This document shows positions 54,582-64,000 of a DNA stretch of 64,000 nucleotides, piece by piece (the first letter of the stretch is position 1; the number at the start of each line of letters is the position of its first letter). Under the pieces are notes generated by a model. It did not search any database. It was not told the origin of the DNA and saw nothing but the letters and a program-made list of their open reading frames with translations. Where the stretch lies: contig CM054060.1 in assembly GCA_028641055.1 (NCBI GenBank), positions 238,852,833-238,916,832 on the forward strand. Direction: 5' to 3'. The position numbers and the translations under genes were made by a program. Source of the DNA: Alopecurus myosuroides (lineage: Eukaryota > Streptophyta > Magnoliopsida > Poales > Poaceae).

Positions 54582-57500
54582 ATGGCCACCAGAGATTCCC
54601 CCGCGCCTCGAAGGTGGAGAACTCCGCCGTGGACATTGATTTCATCATCAATGACATAGACCCGCTGCTCGATTCGCCGGTCCATGCAACAGCGAGCGCG
54701 CCGGAGGAAACCTCCAACAACTCAGCCTGTGGGGATCTACCTCCCACTATCGGAACTGCCGCGTCGTCCACCTCTACTGTTCCTCCTCCGCCCTCTTCTC
54801 CGGGCCCGCGGAGGAAAACATCACTCCCGGCGGCGAGGAGGCTTCCTCATCCGCCACCTCCGGAGTGGAGGACGAAGAAGAATAAAATGCTGGGAATTGG
54901 AGCCACTACAACATGGTTCCCTCCCTCCTTCCGGCAATGGATAAAGAGGGGTTCATCCTCGAAGGAAAATGGCGGTACGACACGGACGAGACCGAGCCTT
55001 CACCAAAATCCGACGAACGAGTCCTCCTCGCGTCGCACATGAATAGAGGTATCGGTCTTCCACCATCCTCCTTCTTTCTTGAGGTCTTGGATCACTACAT
55101 AATCCAGCCTCACAACCTTCCTCCCAATTCTATAATGTACTTAGCCGGGTTTCAAGCCCTTTTTAAGGGTATCTAGGAATAGAGCCTAGATTAGACTTCT
55201 GGCAGTACTGTTTTGGGGTGAAACGTAACCCTTCTGAGGGCGCCCTCCCCACATGTGGAACAATCTCCTTTACTTTACGTAGGTTTAGGGAGGACTGGTT
55301 CCCTAAAATCAAAACTTCGGAATCCATCGAATTCTGGCCGGGTTCCTTTTTCTATCACTCGGATGTCCCGTTTCCGGGAAAGGAAACGGGCATCCCACCT
55401 TTCGCCAATTCTGCGGCAACTCCCCAAGATAATTGGGCGATGGACGCGGTCCAGACTCTGCCCACAAAACTGATGAGGATCAAGCGGCGAATCGCCAAAC
55501 TTGTTTCTAGCACTCCCCCTCTGACCGGCACAGATACTGTCTTGTGCTGGCTCATAAGGCGGATCCATCCTTTGTCTTATCGCGGAACTCGGCTTCTGTG
55601 TTCTTACACGGGCCCCGACGATGCGTTGAGGGCAACCAACAAGGCCCTGACCAAGAAATACTTCAAGAAGCGGCTGAACCCACTGGTTTCCACTTGGGAC
55701 CAGTATGAAGAAAGCCTGCAAATGTTTCATGCTGGCAGTCAAGATCCAAAGGTATAATTTTTCTCTTTGGGCGCTTTCTTGGTTTTCCCCTTTCTCGGAT
55801 TTTTTACTTACTCGGATCGACTTTGCTTCTTCTACAGCTTGTCGACCTCCCTGAAGCTGATATGGCGACTGACGCCGAGTTGGATGCACTGCGTGCCAAA
55901 TTCCAATCCGGAGGAAGGAAACACAAGAAGCCATCCATCACTCAGGAGGTTATTGACCTTGAGGGTGTTGTCGTCGCAACTTCCAGGTAAAAAAATCCCG
56001 GGTTCTTTCTTTTTCTATGCTTTTTATTGCATGAATTTTGTTTCTCGGAATCTTATTTCTCGGTGTTTTTCTCTCCATCCTAGCCCCTACCTCTTTGCAG
56101 ACAAAAGGCCGGAAGAAGCATAAGGCCGTTGCTCAGAGAGGAGCGAAACCGTCTCCCGCTGCTGCACCCGACACTCCGACCGCAGCGGGGGAGGAAAAAT
56201 TGGCTGCAAGGGAAGAAGTATATCCCTTGCAATCCAGCCAGCCCATTGCGCCCGAGTCGGACGCGTGGGAAAGGGAGGTGCCGGAAGTGTAGGCCCTTGA
56301 AATGTCTCAAAGGAGGAGCCCGTCCGCAATTTTGATCCCGAGTTCAAGGTAAAAGAAGAAAACTGTTTCGACGAACACGGATATATTCATCCGTGGGCAA
56401 AGAAACATTTTGCTCGTGCTCCATTAATCCATCCCTGGCCCAAGGCGGACTTATAGTTAGGAATAATTACGTGTTCTCGCCTCGCCAGGTTCTTCAAGAT
56501 GGCCTTTGCCATGTCGGCATCCTTTTGGCAGACTATGCAAAGGAATTTACCGACAATCTGGCAAGTCTTCAGAAAATGAGCCAGGTAAATATCTCTAGCC
56601 CCCAAGCATTTAGGCAATTGTATACTTTTTGACTGAATGCTTTTCTCCTTATCCTTGCTTTTTTTTTCTGAAGCGATGTTTCTCTTTTCCATGTTTCAGC
56701 AAACTGTCGAGACTATTAACATGGAAGGTTTTAATAAACTTACCATCAAGAATAAGGAGGTTAAAACTCTCCTTGGAATTCTTGACGATAAAGACTCGAA
56801 ATTGGCATATGTTCAGCGTGAGCTGAAGGAATCAGCAGGTAAATATGTCATCTATTCACGCTGCTGTTTTTGTGAGAATTTTTCCAAGTCATTTTTCGAG
56901 TTTTTAAACTCTTCAATTTTCTTGCTTTTCAGCTTCTTTGGCGAAAGCTAAACAAATCGCTGAAGATGCGGGCAATGTCCAGAACCTCCGAAAAGATAAC
57001 GTGGAGCTTTACAAAATCAATGCAAAGCTCCAGAAAGACCTGGAGGCCAGCCAACTGGTTGTTGGGATTGCCGAGTCCAAGGCTTCCGCTCAGGTCGAGA
57101 AGGACAAGGCCACCATCCAGGACCTAGACAATGCTCTAAATCAACGCCTTGAAGAAAACCTCGAAATGGACAAGATTCTCGGTAAGTTTTTATCTCTTTT
57201 ACCGCATTTTTTCCTTATACTTTTCACAGTATGTTTTCTTTCTCCATATCTGTTTTTTCTAACTTTAGTTTGTTGATTCAAACAGAGGGGAACCCCTTGC
57301 TTACCCGGATTGATAGAATCCGGACTTTCGGGAAGATATTCGCCGCGCTGAAGACTGCGGGGGACTTGTGAATAAGTACATTCACGACAAAGCATGAGAA
57401 ATATCGGAAGTTAGCAAGCTTTCAGAAGCAATCGAGGAGGTGGCGAACAAGAAGGAATCTTGGTTCCGCTCTACAGCTTGCGGTGGTGCGCACATGGCCC

Positions 57501-57744
57501 TTGGGCTAATGCGTATGCACTATACCACCGCAAAGTCCTGGCGCGTGGCGACCGGTATCCCCCAAGGATACACAGAAACGCAGAGATCCAGCATCTTCGG
57601 CTCTATCAAAGGGAATGCTACAAAGATAGTGGCAAATGGTGGCGATCTCCACCTTCTACCTGGAGGAAGAGATTCCGGCAACTCCTGAGGGCCCTAGCAG
57701 CAAAGTGGAGGACTCGAATTCTGAGGAGGTCGCTTGATTCCTGA
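54582..57744 (+). pseudogene. Antisense spliced gene of Tat element 2 (Transposase_28-like), frameshifted
   Basis: Proposed exons are 54582-55752, 55839-55987, about 56100-56348, 56489-56583, 56700-56838, about 56932-57181 and 57285-57744, with GT-AG borders. Exon 1 has the same N-terminal domain as antisense gene 1: LLASHMNRGIGLPPSSFFLE, VLDHYIIQPHNLPPNSIMYL, then LGIEP-type sequence and FREDWFPKIKTSES. Later exons are lysine-rich (RKHKKPS, KGRKKHK) and coiled coil (KEVKTLLGILDDKDSKLAYV, KINAKLQKDLEAS). Frame changes near 54600 and at about 55172, and a stop at 54882, disrupt it. Its start is set by ATG at 54582, downstream of the duplicated TATA box. Function unknown. Confidence 0.78.
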
Positions 57745-58351
57745 GTAGTTAGCGGGAACAAAAATAGAAGCATTACTATTATCTCAATGTAATATCCATT
57801 GTAATGCTATCTATCATTTGTATAAACAAGTATTCCCATTTTGCAGTAAAATTTATGTCTTTGCAAGTTTTTCTGGGTTTTAATTCCTTTTCCTTCTAAG
57901 TTCTCTGGTTTATATGTTTTGACTGTCCTTAGTGTTGAAATGGCTCAATAGCACTTAATCTTCATGCCAAGTGACTGGGTTCAACCTATAAGTCGAAACT
58001 CGGAAACATGGATTATACTAAGGCATTTTTACTTACTAATTTCAGTGACCCAACACAGAAATAATCAGATAATACTTACGAAAAAGTAAGGAATTTTGAA
58101 AATGTATGAAACTCAGGCACGCAGGCACAATCTGGGTTTCCTTAGTCCTTTTTAGGTTGTAAAGGCATTCAATTTTTTTAACACCGAGCACGCATGCACA
58201 ATTCAGGTTAATATTGAGCATTTTGAAGGATTATTGGGAAATAGATAAGGCGGACTTGTGCTTTTTATGTAAATAACCAAGTAAAACCGGAATGCATGAA
58301 TTTCGACAACTTTATTTCATGATCTCAAAAGATGTTCACATAGAAATTGAA
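57745..58351. other. Spacer between antisense gene 2 and pol
   Basis: AT-rich, no coding frame. It corresponds in position to 3935-4609 of Tat element 1. Confidence 0.55.
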
Positions 58352-61300
58352 CTAAGTGTAGAAAGGACGTAACTGCTGGATGCTCCAGGGTCTCTTTGTC
58401 TCTCCCAGTTCGACATCTATCTTTCTATTTCTCTTGCGACTCGAGTTTTTAGGATCTTCCTCTGTATCTCGAATATCTACAAGATAGTATGATCCATTTT
58501 TCATAGCATTTCTAATGACAAATGCTCCCTCCCTTACTGGGGCTAATTTGTGCTTCCTTTCTTGCACCAACCTTAGCACTAAGTCACCTTCTTTGAAATA
58601 ATGGTGTCTTATTTTCCGACTATGGTAACGCTGTAATCCTTGCTGATAAATGGCGGATCTTTGAAGCACAAGCTCTCGTTCTTCTTCTAAAAGATCGACG
58701 GCATCCTGTCGTGCGCTTTCGGCATCCGAGCCATCGTAAGCCTATACTCTTAGGCTATCATGGATCATGTCCGTAGGAAGCACTGATTCTGTACTGTAAA
58801 CCAGGAAAAACGGTGTTTCTCCTGTTGATCTATTCGGTGTCGTTCGAATACTCCAAAGTATAGAAGGTAATTCTTCTACCCATGCACCAGCTGCTCTGTG
58901 AAGAGGAGATTCGAGTCTTGGGCGTATTCCTTGAAAAATTGAGCTATTCATTCTTTCAACCAGCCCATTGGATTGTGGGTATGCAACAGATGCAAGATCT
59001 AGGCGTATTCCCGTTTGTCGGCAATATTTTGCCAACTCTCCAATAGAGAAATTTGTCTCGTTGTCAGTGCTTATGCTATGTGGAACGCCGTATCTCATGA
59101 CTATGTCAATGACGAAATTTCTGACAGTTCCACAGTCAAGTTTTTTTATGAGTTTTGCCTCCACCCACTTGGTATACTTGTCTTCTGCAACGAGTAGATG
59201 TGTAAGTCCACCTCTGACAATTTTGAATGACCCCATCATATCTAGCCCCCAGACCGCAAATGGCCATGTAATGGGGATAGTTTTGAGTACTTGGGCTGGC
59301 ATATTCGTATGCTTGGCGTAATACTAATATCTGGCACATGTGTTTACTATGTGTTCCGCGTCTGTCTTGGCTATTAGCCAGAAAAACCCTACACGGAATG
59401 CTTTTTTGACTATGCTTTTTTATTAAGAATGATGTCCGCAATCTCCTCCGTGAATTTCTTGCAAGATTTCTCGGCCTTCCTCTGGCGAAATATATCGCTG
59501 AAAAATTCCGATAGTGCTGCGTTTATACAGGCAACCATTAATTACCGTGTATCCTTTGCATCGGCGTTGTATCTGCCTTTACAAGACCTCGTCTGCTCCA
59601 TCCGGTAACTTCTGATCAACTAAGAAGTTTAAGTATGGAATTGTCCAATCCGGGTTAACAAGCAGAACTTCAATTGACTCGGAAACTAGAGGATAGTCAA
59701 TATCTCCGCATTTTATTGATGGTTCATGCAAGTGTTGGACAAACACACCATGCGGTAGAATTTTAACCCTTTCTGAGCCCATGCGGGCTAAACCATCCGC
59801 GTTCCAATTTTCTTCCCTTTTGATATGAAGTACTTCAAATCCTAGGAAGCAAATGGCAAATTCGTCCACCGTTCTCCGATATTCGGCCATGGTTGGACTT
59901 TTGGCATCCCATGTTTGGTTTAGCTGATGTTGTACCAAATCCGAGTCACCATAGCAAATTATACGCGTAACTCCTATTTCTTTTGCAATATGCAATCCAT
60001 GAAGCAACGCTTCGTATTCTGCCACATTGTTGCTGGCGTTGAAGTGTATTTGTAATACATATTCCATAATGTCGCCTTTTGGGGATTTTAGCACTACACC
60101 AGCTCCAGCGCCTTCTTTCATCTTGGATCCGTCAAAATGCATGACCCAATATTCCGACTCCGGCATTGGTGTGTTTTCCATTGCTTCTGTCCAATAAGCG
60201 ATAAAATCTGCCACAACCTAGGATTTAATTGTCGTCCTAGGTTGGTACTTAATGTCGAACGCAGCCAATTCAATACCCTATTTGGCGACTCGGCCTGTTG
60301 CGTCCGTATTGTTTATGATATCCCCTAGTGGTGCTTTGCTTACCACAATTATGGAATGTCCTTGGAAATAATGGCGAAGTTTCCGGGATGCGAAAAACAG
60401 GCCATATGCCAGTTTTTTATAATGTGGTTACATTTGCTTGGATTCAGAGAATACTTCACTTATATAGTATACTGGATACTGATCTGGTATGCTCTGTTCA
60501 TCTTTGCATCGTTCCACAATTATCACTGCGGTGATAACCCTGTTACTTGTTGTTAAGTACAACAACATGGGTTCTTCGTCTTTTGGCGATGCCAAAACAG
60601 GAGCTTTCATCAAAGTTTCCTTCAACTAGGTTAATGCTTTGTCTGCCTCTTCTGTCCATTCAAAAAATTTGTATTTCTTCAACAATTTGTATAATGGCAG
60701 AGCTTTATCCCCAAGCTGGCTTATAACCTGCTTACGGCGGCTGCATAACTCGTCAATCTTTGGACATCTTTTAGACACGTGGGCCTTTTGATGTTCAAGA
60801 TTGCTTTGATATTTTTCGGGTTTACTTATATTTCTCTATGAGAAACGATGAAACCCAGAAGTTTTCCTGAGGGAACCCCGAATATGCACTTTAATGGATT
60901 CAACTTCATTTTATAAGTGCGCAAATTTTCGAAAGTTTCTCGAAGATCTTCAAGGAGTGTTTCCTTTTCCTCGGAAACAATGGCAATGTCGTCCACGTAA
61001 ACATGCACGTTTTTTCCAATCTGATTATGCAAACAACGTTGCATGCAACGCTAGTATGTTGCACCCGCGTTCTTCAACCCAAAAGGCATGGTTATGTAAT
61101 AGTATGTTCCGTAGGGCGTTATGAAAAATGTTTTGATTTGATATTCTTCTTTCATGCGTATTTGATGGTACCCGGAATAAGCGTCCAAAAAGCATAAAAG
61201 CTCAGAGCCAGCAGTGGCATCTATTATTTGATCAATCCGCGGTGATTCGAACCTATCTTTTGGACACAATTTGTTCAATCCCGTGTAATCTATACACATC

Positions 61301-62255
61301 CTAAGAATAGTACTATCTTTCTTCGGGATTAATACTGGGTTCGCAGACCAATCAGTATGTATTACTTCCCGGATAAAATCAGCTGCTAGAAGCAGGATAA
61401 TTTCCTTGCCAATAGCCTTCCGTCTTCTTCCATCAAATCGACGGAGACCTTGCTTGACGAGTTTTGATCCTGGAATCACCTTCAATTGATGCTCGGCAAG
61501 TTCCCTGGGTACACCCGACATGCCCGCTGGATACCAGGCAAAAATATCCCAGTTCTCACGGAGGAACTTGATGAGCGCGCTTTCCTATGCGTCCGTCATC
61601 CCGGTTCCCACAGCAACAAATTTTGTCGGATCTTTGGAATTTAGGATAACTTGTCTTGTATTCTATAATTCTTTGAAGCTATCTGCCGGCTTCCGTCTTT
61701 CTTTTCCTGCCGGCATTTCTATCGGCGATACTTCCTTTGCCAGCTCTTTCAATTCCTCCTTTGCAATCACTTGTTCAGCGTAAAGGGCGTTTCCTTTTTC
61801 CAGCTCGTTCGCCAATTTGAAGTCTCCTAATATGGTGATTACTCCTCCTTTTGGCCCTGGCATCTTTAGCTTGTTATAGATATAACATGATCTTGCCATG
61901 AACTTGGGGAAAGTTGGACGCCCGAGTATTGCGTAGTATACACTTTCGAATGACACAACCTCGAATGAGATCTTTTCTTGGCGGAAGTGTTCTCTTTTTC
62001 CAAAGGTTACATCTAGGGGAATTTCTCCTAGGGATTGTGCTTGTCTGCCAGGAACAATGCCGTGGAAACGTATGTTGATGTGATTGAGCTGGGTTTCGGA
62101 GATGCTTAGATTCTTCAATGTACTTAAGTACATAATGTTGATACTAGATCATCCATCCATCAGCACTCTTTTCAGCCTAGTGTTTTGAACAATAGGGCTA
62201 CGATTAAAGCTTGCGTGCCGGCTTCTGGGATGTTTCCAGGATGATCAGACTGATC
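58352..62255 (-). pseudogene. Tat-type gypsy pol of element 2, decayed
   Basis: From right to left on minus: a protease-like SSINIMYLSTLKNLS, where the D-G-G-S-S active site is broken by TGA at 62149-62151; a pre-RT segment (ILGRPTFPKFM, KLKMPGPKGG); and RT with FLDAYSGYHQI, FGLKNAGATY, a TAG at 61051-61053, then YVDD. Next come a short RNase H trace (APVLASPKDEEPMLLYL) and a second, RVT_3-type RNase H (HFDGSKMKEGAGAG, NNVAEYEALLHG, YGDSDLV). The integrase core has GLDMMGSF, STDNETNF and NGLVERMN, and a C-terminal block ends at 58352. Two RNase H domains again mark the Tat lineage. Stops and frame changes occur in most domains. Confidence 0.88.
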
Positions 62256-62869
62256 CTAGGTAATTGGTGTATTCGAATACTTCAAGAATTTTAGTGTTGG
62301 TGGCACAACTGCATTGATTTGTCGAAGTGTTCTTTTCGCCTGTTTTGCTGAGGGAGTTGCCAGGAAAGTTAGATTACATTCTCCATCAACTCTCGGGAAT
62401 GTTGGCTCGCCTTTCCGCTGTTGTTCCTGGATTTTGTCATCAGTGTCTGATTCACTTTCTTCCTTTTCATCTTCTGGCTTATGCTTGGAGAACTTCCTCT
62501 TGGAATTCTTTCCTTTGTTCCTGGATCCTGCAGTGCCTTTCATGTGCTTATTAAGCCTGCATTGCGCATTGGTATGGGTAGGTTTCCCAAATTGCGAATG
62601 GTGTACACAGTTTTCCGACAATCTTTTCCCACTCTTCTTTGAGTAGGAGATAGGTTCTGTGTTTCTTCCCTTGCATTTGCTGCCATTATCCTTTCCAAAG
62701 GTTAAATTAAATTCTTTGGGCTTTGGCTGCGCTTCTGGAGCGGCTTTTTTCTTAGAACAAGGCGTCTTTTTGGCCTGGACCAAAGCATCGATATTTCCAC
62801 CTCTCGCTCTGATATCGTCTTCGGCCGCTGCGTGCTCACTGGCGGCGGTAAGCATAGATCCGAGATCTT
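62256..62869 (-). pseudogene. Tat element 2 gag C-terminal part
   Basis: The open frame 62855-62256 reads MLTAASEHAAAEDDIRARGG, a lysine-rich middle, then CVHHSQFGKPTHTNAQCRLN, a degenerate cysteine/histidine knuckle, an acidic linker and VDGECNLTFLATPSAKQ. Upstream, RHKDLGSML is cut by the LTR at 62870. It would be the nucleocapsid part of gag. No internal stop is seen here, but the insertion destroys the gene. Confidence 0.7.
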
Positions 62870-63363
62870 TGTGACGAAGGGATGGACCCTAGACCAGTCG
62901 AGTAAGGATACCCGGTCCAAGGCCCAGGACTTGAGCCCAAGAGGAGATGCCTTATACTATTCTAGAAGGCCCAGTTGGAGCCCACCCACAAAGCCTTGCA
63001 GGTCAAGTTAGGAAATTTGTAACCAACTTTAGGTTAGAGTTCGAGTCCTCCCCGGGTACAGTTTGAGACCTGGCCACCTATATAAGGCCAGGAGAACCAC
63101 CAGGAAGAGGACAAGCAATACCGCACCACCAAGCCTCGAGATCGAGATCATACTCTCGACTTGAGCAACCCCCCATTGTAACCGATCTACTCGTGAATAC
63201 AGATCGACAGAAGCAGTAGTAAGGGTTTTACCTCTACGAGGGCCCCGAACCTGGGTAAATCGTGCCCCCTGTTTAGCCGACGATTGTCACCAGCGCCCAC
63301 AGATTCTCCTAATCGAATCCATATGGGTTCACCCGAGGGACTTGTTGAGATGCAGATTCGACA
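62870..63363 (+). repeat. 5' LTR of the right-edge gypsy element
   Basis: It starts TGTGACGAAGGG (or two bases later) where gag homology of the host element stops, and ends GCAGATTCGACA just before the primer site. Length is about 494 bp. Confidence 0.8.
63079..63087 (+). promoter_or_regulatory. TATA box of the right-edge LTR
   Basis: TATATAAGG lies about 210 bp into the LTR, the usual position of the LTR promoter. The same word is in the LTR of Tat element 1 (10850). Confidence 0.65.
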
Positions 63364-63365
63364 AT

Positions 63366-63383
63366 TGGCGCCGTCTGTGGGAA
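63366..63383 (+). promoter_or_regulatory. Primer-binding site of the right-edge element
   Basis: TGGCGCCGTCTGTGGGAA starts two bases after the LTR. It shares TGGCGCCGT with the Athila primer site. Confidence 0.75.
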
Positions 63384-64000
63384 CGGCGGGCGCTGGATCT
63401 CCGGCATCTTTGGCCTCATCAACGACCAACTCACGTTGGAACCCCACGACTTCGACTCCGACCAATCCGATCCGAATCGGATCAGTCGTCGTCACCCCTC
63501 ACTCGCCGGAATCACGTCCAGTATTTAGCGACCTGGAGAAGAGTATCACCCTGACGTTCGGGAGCTTCAAGTTCTACACCAACAAGGACGGAATCCTTCA
63601 CTTCCCCGAAGGATTGGGATCTGAATCGATCTCTAGCCCAGGAGCTGTCGACTCGCGACCCTACCGCGCGGATCGCAACTTGGCAAAAAGCGGCGAATCC
63701 ATCCGCCTGAACACCAGTAACTTCCATACCCTCTCCACGGAGGAACCTTCTCGGATCAGGAAAGCCTTCCAAGCTACACCTACGACCCGCGAGCCATATC
63801 TGGCTCAGCTCTACATGGCAGGGTCAGGAGATCCACCCGAAGAAACTGAACACAGCGCAAGGGAACATGCTGAGATCAGCGTCTCGCGAGACGCTTGGGT
63901 CGGAGCGAAGGAGGATATCCGCACGAGCAAACCACCTGCAGTCGGAGCTCCTCACGAAGACATGACCGCCTACCACTATCATCTAGTGAGAGCGGCTACC
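63380..64000 (+). CDS. Gag N-terminal region of the right-edge element (partial)
   Basis: One frame is open from the primer site to the window edge (207 codons, no stop): AGAGSPASLASSTTN, then FSDLEKSITLTFGSFKFYTN, later TREPYLAQLYMAGSGDPPE. The first ATG in this frame is at about 63817, so the true start is uncertain. The position behind the primer site and the open frame support gag; no gag core motif is reached before the edge. Confidence 0.6.

Larger units (their letters stand above)
53412..62869 (-). mobile_element. Tat-lineage gypsy retrotransposon 2, right part outside window
   Basis: On minus, the order from the right is gag (62869-62256), protease/pre-RT, RT, two RNase H regions, integrase (to 58352). 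Then come an antisense spliced gene on + (54582-57744) and the 3' LTR (53960-53412). This mirrors Tat element 1. It inserted in the Athila 5' LTR. Its gag is interrupted at 62870 by another retrotransposon, and the 5' LTR lies beyond the window. Confidence 0.9.
62870..64000 (+). mobile_element. Gypsy retrotransposon, 5' end only (LTR, primer site, gag start)
   Basis: The LTR (62870-63363), a primer site and an open gag frame run to the window edge on +. The element is inserted into the gag of Tat element 2 in the opposite direction. The U5 block GTTTTACCTC...CGAGGGCCCCGAACCTGGGTA resembles the LTR of Tat element 1, so it is probably a relative. Confidence 0.85.

Noticed and set aside
54224..54771. 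Minus-strand frames over the antisense promoter of Tat element 2
   Set aside because: They span the duplicated TATA boxes; the repeated peptide reflects the 63-bp duplication, not a protein.

Overview
This is repeat-dense nuclear DNA from a grass, most likely a large-genome Pooideae species such as a member of the Triticeae (family-level inference; I had no database). The evidence is nested LTR retrotransposons with grass-type primer sites, a perfect Stowaway MITE, several PIF/Harbinger elements with TAA/TTA target duplications, and a complete Mutator-like element. I see no intact host gene and no tRNA, rRNA or CRISPR array. Almost every kilobase belongs to a transposable element or a remnant of one.

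Layout, left to right. 1-11208: the 3' three quarters of a Tat-lineage Ty3/gypsy retrotransposon on +. Its pol carries two RNase H domains. Behind pol, on the opposite strand, lies an eight-exon antisense gene of the 'putative gypsy type transposon' (Transposase_28-like) kind, followed by the 3' LTR. It sits in a Copia element (11209-about 14499, minus) that had itself entered a Gypsy integrase fragment (about 14500-15234), which is joined to a truncated Athila-type LTR (about 15235-16230). 16958-17936: GC-rich non-autonomous PIF/Harbinger element. 18708-24374: another PIF element, split by a Copia element (18993-23264, TSD ATGGG). 24725-about 26520: decayed PIF/Harbinger transposase. 26520-31261: small fragments, including an RNase H domain remnant and a Stowaway MITE (30511-30613).

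31271-42559 is the most notable object. It is an 11.3-kb Mutator-like element with a perfect 9-bp target duplication (TTATTTTTA) and inverted ends of roughly 120 bp. It has two convergent multi-exon genes: a ULP1-like (C48) cysteine protease on + and a FAR1/MULE transposase on -. Both are nearly intact but carry a few nonsense or frameshift lesions.

42952-46465: PIF/Harbinger remnant split by an Athila solo LTR (43465-45059). 46466-53411: Athila-type element on minus keeping gag and protease but no RT, RNase H or integrase. 53412-62869: a second Tat element, on minus, inserted in the Athila 5' LTR. It repeats the architecture of the first (3' LTR, antisense spliced gene, decayed pol and gag). 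62870-64000: the 5' LTR, primer site and open gag start of a further gypsy element, on +, inserted in the gag of the second Tat element.

How the parts relate: the two Tat elements each carry an antisense gene with its own TATA box. In the second copy the TATA box is tandemly duplicated behind a palindrome of two motifs matching the plant M-phase (MSA) consensus. The MULE pairs a transposase with a SUMO-protease-like gene, as described for ULP-bearing MULEs in other plants. Family names, exon limits and regulatory ideas are inferences from visible motifs and splice signals.
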